From: Bacilli bacterium
GTDB lineage: Bacteria; Bacillota_I; Bacilli_A; RF39; UBA660
Assembly (NCBI GenBank): GCA_017511805.1
Contig: JAFWJA010000015.1
Coordinates: 129,098-193,097, forward strand
DNA length: 64,000 nucleotides
Direction of reading: 5' to 3'
The notes under the pieces were generated by a model. That model did no database searches, was not told where the DNA came from, and saw nothing but the letters and a program-made list of their open reading frames with translations. How positions within the stretch are numbered: the stretch's first letter is position 1; each line of letters starts with the position of its first letter. This document shows, piece by piece, positions 50,481 through 59,357 of the stretch. Both the position numbers and the translations under genes were made by a program.

Positions 50481-51851
50481 ATGGAAAAGGTTTCAATGGA
50501 AAAGATAGCTAATGTTTGTAAACAATATGGTTTTATATTTCAAGGATCTGAAATATATGATGGGCTTGCTAATACATGGGATTACGGTCCTCTTGGTTCT
50601 AGATTAAAAAATAGTTTAAAAGATGCTTGGAGAAAGAGATTTATTCAAGAAAATGATAATTCTTATGAATTAGATGCATCTATATTAATGCATCCAAGAG
50701 TATGGGAAGCATCTGGACACGTAGGAGGGTTCTCTGATCCACTAGTTGATTGTAAAGAATGTAAGATGCGTCATAGAGCAGATCATTTAATTGAAGGTTT
50801 TACTAAAGATGTAATACCAGATACAATGACTGATGAAGAAATGATTAATTATATTAGAGAAAACAATATACCATGTCCTAATTGTGGTAAATCAAATTAT
50901 ACTGATATAAGAGAATTTAATCTTATGTTTGAAACTCATAGGGGTGTTATTAAAGATGATAAGTCTGTTGTTTATTTAAGACCAGAAAATGCACAAGGTG
51001 AATATGTTAACTTCTTAAATGTACAAAGAACTATGAGAGCAAAGGTACCATTTGGTATTGGTCAAATAGGTAAAGCATTTAGAAATGAAATAACTCCTGG
51101 TAATTTTACATTTAGAACTATTGAATTTGAACAAATGGAACATCAATTATTTTGTAGACCAGGTGAAGATTTAGAAATATATGAACATTATAAAGAATAC
51201 GCTAAAAAGTTCTTTATAGATTTAGGATTACCAGAATCTAAATTAAGATTTCATGATCATGATAAATTAGTATTCTATGCTAAAGCAGCATGTGATATAG
51301 AATATGAATATCCATTTGGATTTGGTGAATTAAATGGTACTCATGATAGAAGTGATTATGATTTATCTCAACATGAAAAGTTCTCTGGTAAAGAACAAAA
51401 GTATTTAGATCCTGAAACTAATGAAAAATATATTCCATATGTAGTTGAATCTACAGTAGGATGTGATAGATTAGTTTTAGCAATCCTATGTAATTCATAT
51501 GAAGAAGAAACACTAGAAGATGGACAAACTAGGGAAGTAATGCATTTTATACCTTATTTAGCACCATATAAAGTAGCTATATTACCATTAATGAAGAAAA
51601 ATCATAGTGATAAAGCTAAAGAAATATATAAAGAATTATCTAAATACTTTATGTGTACTTATGATGAATCAGGTAATATTGGTAAAAGATATAGAAGAGA
51701 AGATGTAATTGGTACTCCATGGTGTATTACAATTGATGATGAAACATTAAATAATAATACAGTAACTGTAAGAGATAGAGATACTATGAAACAAGTTACT
51801 ATTAAGGTAGATGAAATAAAAGATTTTGTTTTAGATAAAATTCAATTCTAA
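50481..51851 (+). CDS. glyS: Glycyl-tRNA synthetase (homodimeric class II type)
   Basis: 456 residues. Charges tRNA-Gly. Class II motifs: GLANTWDYGPLGSRLKNSLKDAWRKRF, a zinc-binding insertion (CKEC...CPNCGKSNYT), LMFETHRGVIKD, YLRPENAQGEYVNF, GQIGKAFRNEITPGNFTFRTIEFEQMEHQLF (motif 2), VESTVGCDRLVLAILC (motif 3) and a C-terminal anticodon-binding domain (KVAILPLMKKNHSDKAKEIY). This is the single-chain eukaryote-like form, not the GlyQ/GlyS tetramer. Controlled by the T-box just upstream. Confidence 0.95.
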   Translation: MEKVSMEKIANVCKQYGFIFQGSEIYDGLANTWDYGPLGSRLKNSLKDAWRKRFIQENDNSYELDASILMHPRVWEASGHVGGFSDPLVDCKECKMRHRADHLIEGFTKDVIPDTMTDEEMINYIRENNIPCPNCGKSNYTDIREFNLMFETHRGVIKDDKSVVYLRPENAQGEYVNFLNVQRTMRAKVPFGIGQIGKAFRNEITPGNFTFRTIEFEQMEHQLFCRPGEDLEIYEHYKEYAKKFFIDLGLPESKLRFHDHDKLVFYAKAACDIEYEYPFGFGELNGTHDRSDYDLSQHEKFSGKEQKYLDPETNEKYIPYVVESTVGCDRLVLAILCNSYEEETLEDGQTREVMHFIPYLAPYKVAILPLMKKNHSDKAKEIYKELSKYFMCTYDESGNIGKRYRREDVIGTPWCITIDDETLNNNTVTVRDRDTMKQVTIKVDEIKDFVLDKIQF

Positions 51852-51854
51852 TAA

Positions 51855-51890
51855 AAAAGGATATACTATATTTTAAAAGTATATCCTTTT
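51855..51890. terminator. Bidirectional terminator between glyS and the minus-strand gene
   Basis: Perfect 13-bp stem AAAAGGATATACT / AGTATATCCTTTT with A and T runs. Confidence 0.88.
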
Positions 51891-52477
51891 AATTTTAATG
51901 ATTTATCTAAATTCTTTTTAGTATTTATTTGATTTAGTTTATTTATATCATAACTATCTTTTCTAGTAGATAATAAAAAGTAAGCATAAATATATGGTAG
52001 ATATTCATCTTTATTATCATTATTCATTTTTTTAGCTGCTTTAATCGCAGTATATAACCTATATCTTTCATAATAATCTTTATAAAATTCATGAATACGC
52101 GATAGATATTCATATTCATTAAAATATGGTATTACTTCTTTTGATATTGAATCTCCATTTTTTTGATTATTATAATAATTTATTAAATGAGTTATTTCAT
52201 GTATAGATATCATCTCATCAAATAAAGTTTTTCTTTCAGGAATAACACATGTTACTTCATTATTATTAAATATACCTGCAAAATCTCTATTATTACCTAG
52301 ATTTTTAGTTTCAATATGTCTATTTAATTCATCCTTGTTATCTACATATTTATATAATACTTTATCTAAATATAAAGAATATCTATCGTTATCTGCTTTT
52401 AAAAAGAAGTTTTCTTCATTAAACTCAGGTAATTTTAATTTCTTTAAATTTGTACTTACTGAAAATAACTTATCCAT
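51866..52477 (-). CDS. Putative zinc-metallopeptidase-like protein (HExxH), unknown function
   Basis: 203 residues, no signal peptide or membrane segment. EMISIHEITHLINYYNNQ (about residues 93-110) contains an HExxH zinc motif in a helix, followed about 15 residues later by KEVIPYFNEYEYLSRI with possible third-ligand Glu residues. The rest is helical and charged. I do not recognise the family; a cytosolic zinc protease is the simplest reading. The ATG at 52477 is chosen over an upstream GTG; the binding site is weak (AGAGTGA). Single gene facing glyS. Confidence 0.6.
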   Translation of the reverse strand: MDKLFSVSTNLKKLKLPEFNEENFFLKADNDRYSLYLDKVLYKYVDNKDELNRHIETKNLGNNRDFAGIFNNNEVTCVIPERKTLFDEMISIHEITHLINYYNNQKNGDSISKEVIPYFNEYEYLSRIHEFYKDYYERYRLYTAIKAAKKMNNDNKDEYLPYIYAYFLLSTRKDSYDINKLNQINTKKNLDKSLKLKGYTFKI

Positions 52478-52610
52478 TTTGTTCACTCTTTTCACTAATT
52501 TGACTATTATATTAAAATTAAGTGTAAAGTCAACAAAATTGCCAAAAAATATTTCCTTTTCTATTACTTTTATGGTAAAATTAGAATAGTAAAAATAAAG
52601 GAGAGATAAT

Positions 52611-53012
52611 ATGGGCGTATTTGATAAAATAATGGGTAAAGGTGAAGAAGTAGAAGTTAGTTCAGAAGATGAATTCTATTCTATGAGTGTTCAAGAAGCA
52701 TATAAAGATAATAATAGTGAAGGAAATAAAATGATTCTTCTTGAACCAAGAGCATATTCTGAAAGTCAACAAATAGCAGATCATTTAAAGAAAAGAAATA
52801 CTGTTGTTGTTAATTTAAAAAGAGTAACTCCAGAACAAGCTAAAAGAATAGTTGATTTCTTAAGTGGAACTCTTTATGCGATAGGTGGAGATTTACAAAA
52901 ATTAGGATCAGGTATTTTCTTATGTACACCTAAAAATATAAATGTACAAGGCAAGATGACTGATGAAGAGGATAAAAAAGCAAGAACTAAAAATGATGAT
53001 GTAGAAATTTAG
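52611..53012 (+). CDS. sepF: Cell-division protein SepF
   Basis: 133 residues. SepF binds the FtsZ tail and the membrane. An N-terminal amphipathic helix (MGVFDKIMGKG), a linker, and the conserved core KMILLEPRAYSESQQIADHLKKRNTVVVNLKRVTPEQAKRIVDFLSGTLYAIGG match well. AAGGAGAG precedes the ATG. sepF-divIVA-ileS is the Bacillus ylm gene order with the middle genes lost. Confidence 0.93.
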   Translation: MGVFDKIMGKGEEVEVSSEDEFYSMSVQEAYKDNNSEGNKMILLEPRAYSESQQIADHLKKRNTVVVNLKRVTPEQAKRIVDFLSGTLYAIGGDLQKLGSGIFLCTPKNINVQGKMTDEEDKKARTKNDDVEI

Positions 53013-53074
53013 GTCTTGATTAAAAAGAATAAAAGTGTTATTATATAACGCATAGTTTGAGGGTGATAGGGCTT

Positions 53075-53560
53075 ATGGATAGATTTAGTAGAACCCTTCA
53101 TGGCTATAATCCAGAAGAAGTAAATAAGTTTTTGGATGATGTTATAGTTCAAGTAGAAAGAATTATTGAATCAAATAAATTAAAAACTAAAGAAATAGAA
53201 ACTTTAAAGAAACAATTAAAAGATGTTAATAGTTCTAAGATTGATACTGAAACTATTGCTAAAGCTAAGAAGTTTGATGAGTTACAAGGTACTCTTGTGG
53301 ACGCTATTGAGATGGCCAAAAATACTGGTGAACATATGCGTGTAGTAGCAAAAAAAGAAAGAAATCTAATAATAGAAGATGCTAAAAGAAATGCTAATAT
53401 TATTATTAGAGATGCACTTGATAAATCAAAGAGAATTGAGTATCAAGCAGATTTACTTAGAAAAAATATTATTTCATTCAAGAGAAGATTAAAAGTTAAT
53501 TTGGAAGAACAAATTAAATTAATTGATGAAATAGAAGTTATTGATATTGAAAATAATTGA
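53075..53560 (+). CDS. divIVA: DivIVA/GpsB-family polar or septal scaffold
   Basis: 161 residues. The N-terminal membrane-binding motif is recognisable (DRFSRTLHGYNPEEVNKFLDDVIVQVERII, the GYNxxEVNxFLD pattern), followed by a long coiled coil (about residues 30-60, 75-150). DivIVA marks curved membrane at septum and poles. Start at 53075 follows GAGGGTGAT; a TTG 18 bases upstream is less likely. The T-box leader for the next operon starts straight after the stop. Confidence 0.9.
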   Translation: MDRFSRTLHGYNPEEVNKFLDDVIVQVERIIESNKLKTKEIETLKKQLKDVNSSKIDTETIAKAKKFDELQGTLVDAIEMAKNTGEHMRVVAKKERNLIIEDAKRNANIIIRDALDKSKRIEYQADLLRKNIISFKRRLKVNLEEQIKLIDEIEVIDIENN

Positions 53561-53569
53561 TAGAGACGG

Positions 53570-53757
53570 TTATTTATAAGTATTAAAGAGAGTTAACGGT
53601 TGGTGTAAGTTAATATATGAGTAAATAATAGATCACTCTAGATATCCTTATTTGAATAATTAGAATAAGGCGTAAAAATGCGTTAAATAATTAAGAGCAT
53701 AGAATATCTATGAAGTAAGGTGGTACCGCTATAATTAGTCCTTACATCATAGATATT
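53570..53757 (+). promoter_or_regulatory. Isoleucine T-box leader in front of the exchanger and ileS
   Basis: T-box AAGGTGGTACCGC at 53717-53729. Stem I features: AGAGAG at 53587-53592, stem TTAAC / GTTAA around GGTTGGTGT, and a specifier region AATAGATCACTC with ATC (Ile) at 53632-53634. Terminator: ATATCTATGA (53704-53713) plus GTAAGG pair with CCTTAC plus TCATAGATAT (53747-53756), then seven T. Uncharged tRNA-Ile should permit readthrough. The first gene after it is an ion exchanger, with ileS second. Confidence 0.9.
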
Positions 53758-53772
53758 TTTTTGGAGGTAAAT

Positions 53773-54729
53773 ATGATAGTCTATGTTTTATTACTTATTC
53801 TGGGGTTTGTATTATTAATTAAAGGAGCAGATATATTTGTAGATGGTGCTTCATCACTCGCAGAGAATTTTAAAGTACCAAAAATGGTTATTGCTTTAAC
53901 TATTGTAGCGTTTGGTACATCAGCTCCAGAACTAGCTGTTAGTATAAAAGCTGTACTTTCTGGTAGTTCAGATATAGTACTAGGTAACGTAGTAGGTTCT
54001 AATATTTTAAACATATTGTTAATATTAGGAATATCTAGTTTATTTAGTCCTATGGGAGTTAAAAGTTCAACAGTTCATAAAGAAATACCATTAACTATAT
54101 TAATGTGTACTTTATTAATGGCATTATCATTTGATAATATGTTTGATAATAGTATTACTAATGAAATAAGTAGAACTGATGGTCTAGTAATAATTCTATT
54201 TTTTGCAATATTTGTATATTACTTATTTAGTGTTATGAAAAATAGAAATAAAGAAGAAGTAACTAAACCAAAGTTTAATATTCCAATGTCTTTAATATAT
54301 TTAGGGCTTGGTCTTGCGGGTATTATATTTGGTAGTAACTTTGTAGTAGATAATGCTTCTGAAATAGCAAGTGCTATTGGTGTATCTGATAAAATGATAG
54401 CGCTTACTGTAGTAGCGTTTGGTACATCTCTTCCTGAGTTAGTAACAAGTATTCAAGCTGCTAGAAAAGGTGAAAATGATATAGCAATTGGTAATATTAT
54501 AGGTAGTAATATATTTAATATAGGTATAGTTATTGGTATTCCAGCATTGTTTGTAGGTAAAATAGCAGTAGGAACTTTTAATTATATAGATATGTTTACT
54601 ATGATTGGAAGTGCTATATTACTATATATATTAACATTTAAAAAAGAAAAAATAGAAAGAAAAGAAGGTATAATAATGCTTCTATTATTTATAGCGTATT
54701 ATACTTATGTAATTATGGGAGGTATTTAA
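53773..54729 (+). CDS. Sodium/calcium exchanger family (CaCA) protein
   Basis: 318 residues, about ten membrane segments, with the two inverted alpha repeats: FGTSAPELAVSIKAVLSGSSDIVLGNVVGSNILN and FGTSLPELVTSIQAARKGENDIAIGNIIGSNIFN. These carry the ion-binding Glu/Ser/Asn residues of the CaxA/YrbG-type exchangers. It probably exports calcium using sodium. Start at 53773 follows GGAGGT. It ends one base before the ileS start and lies under the same T-box. Confidence 0.92.
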   Translation: MIVYVLLLILGFVLLIKGADIFVDGASSLAENFKVPKMVIALTIVAFGTSAPELAVSIKAVLSGSSDIVLGNVVGSNILNILLILGISSLFSPMGVKSSTVHKEIPLTILMCTLLMALSFDNMFDNSITNEISRTDGLVIILFFAIFVYYLFSVMKNRNKEEVTKPKFNIPMSLIYLGLGLAGIIFGSNFVVDNASEIASAIGVSDKMIALTVVAFGTSLPELVTSIQAARKGENDIAIGNIIGSNIFNIGIVIGIPALFVGKIAVGTFNYIDMFTMIGSAILLYILTFKKEKIERKEGIIMLLLFIAYYTYVIMGGI

Positions 54730-54730
54730 A

Positions 54731-57700
54731 ATGGTTTTTAAGAAATTAGAAAAAGAAACAACATATGAAATGAATGAAAGGGTTAGTAAATATTGGAAAG
54801 AAAATAGAATATTTGAAAAATCTATAGATAATAGAGAAGAAAGATTTGTATTCTATGATGGACCAATTTATGCGAATGCTAAACCTGGACTTCATCATAT
54901 GTATGCAAAAGAAATAAAAGATGCTTTTTGTAGATATAAGACTATGAAAGGATATAAAGTACTTAGAAAAATAGGACTTGATGCTCATGGTTTACCAGTT
55001 GAAGTTAATGTTGAAAAGAAATTAGGTTTTAATGGTAAAGCTGATATTGAAAAGTTTGGTATTCAAAACTTTATAGATGAATGTAGAAATACAACTGATT
55101 CATGTATTGAAGACGTTAAAAGATTAACAAATATGATGGGTCAATTTATTGATATGGATCATCCATATGCTACATGTTCAAATGAATATATAGAGTCTGA
55201 ATGGTGGATTATAAATGAAATGCATAAAAAAGGTCTTATATATGAAGGAAATAAGATTTTACAATATTGTCCTAGATGTGGTACTGAATTATCTAACTTT
55301 GAAGTAGCACAAGGTTATAAAGAAGTATCTGTTAATACTGTAATAGTACCATTTAAAGTAGAAGGAAAAGATGAATATTTCCTAGCATGGACTACAACAC
55401 CTTGGACTTTAATAGCGAACTTAGCACTTTGTGTTAACCCAAAAGAAGAATATATAAAAGCAGAAAGTATGGGTTATAAATTTATACTTGCTAAAGCATT
55501 AGCAGATAAAGTATTAGGTGATGATTACTGCACTATTGAAACATATAAAGGAAAAGATTTAGTTGGTACTAAATATGAACAATTAATGCCATTTATAAAA
55601 GTAGAAGGTAAAGCATTTGAAGTAATTGCAGATGATTATGTAACAATGGAAGATGGTACTGGTATAGTACACGTTGCTCCTGCTTTTGGTGCGGATGATA
55701 ATAGAGTTTCTAAAGATAATGGTATTACTTTTGTTAATCCAGTAGGTTTAGATGGTAAATATACTGAAGGACCATGGGAAGGTAGATTAGTTACAGAACC
55801 AGAACTTGAAATAGATATTATCAAATGGTTAAAAGAAAATGATAAACTATTTAAAAAGATAAAAATAGCGCATAACTATCCTCACTGTTGGAGATGTAAG
55901 CAACCATTAATAAATATAGCTAAACCAGCTTGGTATTTAAATAATACTTCATATAAAGAAAAGATTATTAAAGCTAATAGTAAGATTAATTGGTATCCTT
56001 CATTTGTAGGAGAAAAAAGATTTGCTAACTGGTTAGAAAATATGGTTGACTGGGGTATTGGAAGAAATAGATATTGGGGATGTCCATTACCAGTATGGAA
56101 ATGTGAATGTGGTCATTTTGATGTAATAGGTTCTATTAAAGAATTAAAAGAAAAGTCTTTAGAAGAAATAAAAGATTTAGAACTAGATTTACATAGACCA
56201 TATGTAGATAATATTCATATTAAGTGCTCTAAATGTGGTAAAACTATGACTAGAGTAAAAGAAGTTATGGATGTTTGGTTTGATTCAGGATCAATGCCAT
56301 ATGCTCAATATCATTATCCATTTGAAAATAAAGAATTATTTGAAAAACAATTTCCAGCAGATTTTATCGCTGAAGGTATAGATCAAACAAGAGGTTGGTT
56401 TTATGTTCTATTAGTTATATCTACTATTATTTCAGGAGAAAGTTCATATAAGAATGTACTTGTTAATGACTTAATGCTTGATGCTGAAGGAAAGAAGATG
56501 AGTAAATCTCTTGGTAATATAGTTGAACCATTTACTACAATAGAAAACTATGGTGCAGATTCAGTTAGATTTTATTTAATGAATATTGGACCAGTTTGGA
56601 CACCAATTAAATTTGATCATAAGGCATTAGATGAAGTAGTTTCTAAGTTCTATAATACATTAAAAAATACATATACATTCTTTGAAATGTACGCTAATAC
56701 TGATAATGTAGATCCTAGAGCATTTGATGTTGATTATAAAGAATTAGATGAAATAGATAAATGGTTATTATCTAAATATAATAACTTAGTTAAGAATGTA
56801 ACTGATGCATATGAAGAATATGATTTAAATAAAGTTGTTAAATACTTAATAACATTCTTAAATGATGATTTATCTAACTGGTATATAAGAAGAAATAGAA
56901 GAAGATTCTGGGCTTCAGAATTAGATACTTCAAAAAAAGCAGTATATAAAACTACATATGAAGTATTAATTGGATTCTTAAAACTAGTTTGTCCAATAAC
57001 ACCATTTATTACTGAAGATATTTATACTAAATTAACTAATGAAGAATCAATTCATTTAACTGATTTCCCAGTATTTGATGAAACTAAAGTTAATGAAAAA
57101 ATAGAAAAGAGAATGGATTTAGTTAAAGATTTAATATCACTTGGTAGAAATGCTAGAGAAGAAGCTAAGATAAAAGTTAGACAACCAATTAATGAAGTTA
57201 TATTAGATGGTAAAAATGAAGAATTAATTAGTGATTTAACTCCTCTTATAAATGAAGAATTAAATGTTAAAAACGTTAATTTCGTATCAAACTTAACAGA
57301 ATATATGACTTTATCAGTTAAACCTAACTATAGAGTATGTGGTAAGATGTTTGGTAAGAATATTAATGAATACGCTAAAGAATTAGAAAAATTATCTCAA
57401 ACAGATATAACTGCATTACAAAATAATAAAAATATAACTATAAAGTTTAATGATGAAGATCTAGAAGTAACACCAGAAATGGTAGAAATAAGAGTTTCTT
57501 CTAAAGAAGGATATGACGCTGCATTCTTAAATGAAAACTTTATAGTTATTGATACTACGTTAACTGAAGATTTAATACTTGAAGGAGTAGCAAGAGAATT
57601 AGTTAGTAAAGTACAAAATATAAGAAAAGAAAAAGATTTTGATATTGCTGATAGAATAACACTATATTATGATGGTGATATAGATGATGTTATTAAGAAG

Positions 57701-57823
57701 TTTAGTGATTATATTAAGAGTGAAACTTTATCAGTAGATATAGTTAAAAAATCTGATTTAGAAACTAGTTATGATCTAAATGGTCATGATGTTAAATTAG
57801 ATGTAGAAAGAGTTAGTAAATAA
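54731..57823 (+). CDS. ileS: Isoleucyl-tRNA synthetase, type 2-like, with a GLHH signature in place of HxGH
   Basis: 1030 residues. Charges tRNA-Ile. The first signature region reads YDGPIYANAKPGLHHMYAKE, with residues 53-56 G-L-H-H where class I enzymes have HxGH (H and G swapped). LDAHGLPVEVNVEKKLG near residue 80, the editing domain (AWTTTPWTLIANLAL), GWFYVLLVISTI and KMSKS at about 589-593 are intact, and several CxxC pairs (CPRC, CWRC, CSKC) are present. The eukaryote-like C-terminal part marks it as the IleRS2 branch, often mupirocin-tolerant. GGAGGT inside the exchanger's last codons precedes the ATG. Confidence 0.94.
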   Translation: MVFKKLEKETTYEMNERVSKYWKENRIFEKSIDNREERFVFYDGPIYANAKPGLHHMYAKEIKDAFCRYKTMKGYKVLRKIGLDAHGLPVEVNVEKKLGFNGKADIEKFGIQNFIDECRNTTDSCIEDVKRLTNMMGQFIDMDHPYATCSNEYIESEWWIINEMHKKGLIYEGNKILQYCPRCGTELSNFEVAQGYKEVSVNTVIVPFKVEGKDEYFLAWTTTPWTLIANLALCVNPKEEYIKAESMGYKFILAKALADKVLGDDYCTIETYKGKDLVGTKYEQLMPFIKVEGKAFEVIADDYVTMEDGTGIVHVAPAFGADDNRVSKDNGITFVNPVGLDGKYTEGPWEGRLVTEPELEIDIIKWLKENDKLFKKIKIAHNYPHCWRCKQPLINIAKPAWYLNNTSYKEKIIKANSKINWYPSFVGEKRFANWLENMVDWGIGRNRYWGCPLPVWKCECGHFDVIGSIKELKEKSLEEIKDLELDLHRPYVDNIHIKCSKCGKTMTRVKEVMDVWFDSGSMPYAQYHYPFENKELFEKQFPADFIAEGIDQTRGWFYVLLVISTIISGESSYKNVLVNDLMLDAEGKKMSKSLGNIVEPFTTIENYGADSVRFYLMNIGPVWTPIKFDHKALDEVVSKFYNTLKNTYTFFEMYANTDNVDPRAFDVDYKELDEIDKWLLSKYNNLVKNVTDAYEEYDLNKVVKYLITFLNDDLSNWYIRRNRRRFWASELDTSKKAVYKTTYEVLIGFLKLVCPITPFITEDIYTKLTNEESIHLTDFPVFDETKVNEKIEKRMDLVKDLISLGRNAREEAKIKVRQPINEVILDGKNEELISDLTPLINEELNVKNVNFVSNLTEYMTLSVKPNYRVCGKMFGKNINEYAKELEKLSQTDITALQNNKNITIKFNDEDLEVTPEMVEIRVSSKEGYDAAFLNENFIVIDTTLTEDLILEGVARELVSKVQNIRKEKDFDIADRITLYYDGDIDDVIKKFSDYIKSETLSVDIVKKSDLETSYDLNGHDVKLDVERVSK

Positions 57824-57831
57824 CTCTTTTT
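57807..57831 (+). terminator. Intrinsic terminator after ileS
   Basis: AAAGAGTTA / TAACTCTTT hairpin over the stop codon with short T run. Confidence 0.75.
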
Positions 57832-57846
57832 ATTATTTAGATATTA

Positions 57847-57855
57847 TGATATAAT
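57847..57855 (+). promoter_or_regulatory. Extended -10 promoter of yceD-rpmF
   Basis: TGATATAAT, 21 bases before the start at 57877. Confidence 0.55.
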
Positions 57856-57876
57856 TATTTTGCTGGAGTGATTAGT

Positions 57877-58362
57877 ATGGTTATAGATTTAACTAAATTA
57901 ATTTATAGACAAATTGATAAGATTTCAATTGATTCTGAAATAGAAATACCTAAAGAATATCTAAATAGTGATATTAAAGATATTTCTAAAGTAAAAGTAT
58001 CTGGAGATATTACTGAAGAAGGAGAATCATACTTAGTTAATTTAGATATTAAATGTGATTTAACATTAGTTTGTTCTGTATCTTTAAAAGATGTAAAATA
58101 CCCAGTAAATATCAATATTAATGAAATTATTGGTGAAAATGGTGAAAATTTAGAAGATTTTGACAAAATTATCAATAATTCTATTGATTTAGTTCCAATT
58201 ATATGGCAAAATATATTATTGGAAGTTCCAATTAGAGTTGTAAGTCCAGATGTTAAAGAAGAAAATATTTATGGAGACGGATGGAAATTTATAACTAACG
58301 AGGAAGAAAATAAAGAAATTGACCCAAGATTAGAAAAACTTAAAGATTTTTTAAGTGAATAA
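57877..58362 (+). CDS. yceD: YceD/DUF177 family protein (23S rRNA accumulation protein)
   Basis: 161 residues. The family core is visible: SGDITEEGESYLVNLDIKCDLTLVCSVSLKDVKYPVNININE and IDLVPIIWQNILLEVPIRVVSPD, then an acidic C-terminus. DUF177 genes nearly always precede rpmF, as here (17 bases apart), and are linked to ribosome assembly. Start at 57877 follows TGGAGTGAT; an ATT/ATG region nine bases earlier is not needed. Confidence 0.88.
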   Translation: MVIDLTKLIYRQIDKISIDSEIEIPKEYLNSDIKDISKVKVSGDITEEGESYLVNLDIKCDLTLVCSVSLKDVKYPVNININEIIGENGENLEDFDKIINNSIDLVPIIWQNILLEVPIRVVSPDVKEENIYGDGWKFITNEEENKEIDPRLEKLKDFLSE

Positions 58363-58379
58363 AGAGAGGAGTGAATAAT

Positions 58380-58706
58380 ATGGCAGTTCCATTTAGAAAA
58401 ATTTCAAAAACTAGAGGTAGAATGAGAAGAACTCATTACAAGTTAGAAGCAGCTAATACTGTTGTATGTAAGAATTGTGGTGCTAGTATTAAATCTCATA
58501 GAGTTTGTCCTGAATGTGGTTTCTACAAAGGAAAGAACGTAATTGAAAAAGCTGAAGTTAAAGAAGAAAAAGTAACTAAAGCAGTTAAAGCAGAAAAGAA
58601 AGCTGAAAAACCTGCTAAAAAAGAAACAGCTAAGAAAGAAACTGAAAAGAAAGAAACTAAGAAGACAACTAAAACAACAAAGAAGACTGAAAAATCATCT
58701 AAATAA
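58380..58706 (+). CDS. rpmF: 50S ribosomal protein L32 with a long basic tail
   Basis: 108 residues, about twice the normal length (about 57). The first 58 residues are canonical: AVPFRKISKTRGRMRRTHYK and the zinc site CKNCGASIKSHRVCPECGFYKGKNV. The remaining 50 are low-complexity Lys/Glu/Ala/Thr repeats (KKETEKKETKKTTKTTKK) with no apparent fold. Start is ATG at 58380 (MAVPF), which follows AGAGAGGAG; an ATG at 58371 would add three residues. The tail resembles the linker of the extended L20 here. Confidence 0.93.
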   Translation: MAVPFRKISKTRGRMRRTHYKLEAANTVVCKNCGASIKSHRVCPECGFYKGKNVIEKAEVKEEKVTKAVKAEKKAEKPAKKETAKKETEKKETKKTTKTTKKTEKSSK

Positions 58707-58720
58707 TAGATGATTTTTTT
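58692..58720 (+). terminator. Intrinsic terminator after rpmF
   Basis: AAATCATCT / AGATGATTT stem around the stop codon and seven T. Confidence 0.88.
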
Positions 58721-58731
58721 ACTTAATATTA

Positions 58732-58740
58732 TGTTATAAT
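58732..58740 (+). promoter_or_regulatory. Extended -10 promoter of gmk
   Basis: TGTTATAAT, 22 bases before the ATG. Confidence 0.55.
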
Positions 58741-58762
58741 TAAGTTAGAAAAGAGGGATATT

Positions 58763-59326
58763 ATGAAAGAGGGTAAATTAATAGTAATATCTGGTCCATC
58801 AGGAGCGGGTAAAGGTACTGTAATAAAGAAGTATTTAGAAAAACATCCAGAAGATGAATTATCTGTTTCTATGACTAGTAGACCTATGAGAGATAATGAT
58901 ATAGCAAATGTAACTTATTATTTTAAAACTAAAGAAGAGTTTGAGAAAGCAATTTTAAACGGTGAATTACTTGAATATGCTATGTATAATGGTAATTATT
59001 ATGGAACACCTAAAAACGAAGTAGAAAAGCGTATTAAAAAGGGTATTAACGTTATATTAGAAATAGAAGTAGTAGGTGCGATGAATGTTAAGAAGATGAT
59101 GGGTGATAAATGTACACTTATCTTTATAATGCCACCTTCTATGGAAGAATTAAAAGAAAGATTAATGAATAGAGGTACTGACTCTATGGAATCAATTAAA
59201 GGTAGATTAGATATAGCTAAAAAAGAAATAAAAGAAAGTAAGAAATATGATTTTAAAGTAGTAAATGATGATTTAGATAAAGCTGTATCAGAATTAGAGG
59301 ATATCATTAAGAATAATATTATATAA
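58763..59326 (+). CDS. gmk: Guanylate kinase
   Basis: GMP to GDP. 187 residues with the P-loop ISGPSGAGKGTV, SVSMTSRPMRDNDIANVTYYF (the R-x-x-R region with GMP-binding residues), YNGNYYGTPKNEVEKRI and VILEIEVVGAMNVKK. AGAGGG precedes the ATG. Normal length. Confidence 0.95.
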   Translation: MKEGKLIVISGPSGAGKGTVIKKYLEKHPEDELSVSMTSRPMRDNDIANVTYYFKTKEEFEKAILNGELLEYAMYNGNYYGTPKNEVEKRIKKGINVILEIEVVGAMNVKKMMGDKCTLIFIMPPSMEELKERLMNRGTDSMESIKGRLDIAKKEIKESKKYDFKVVNDDLDKAVSELEDIIKNNII

Positions 59327-59357
59327 AACTGGTTATAATATAATAGAGGTGATATTC

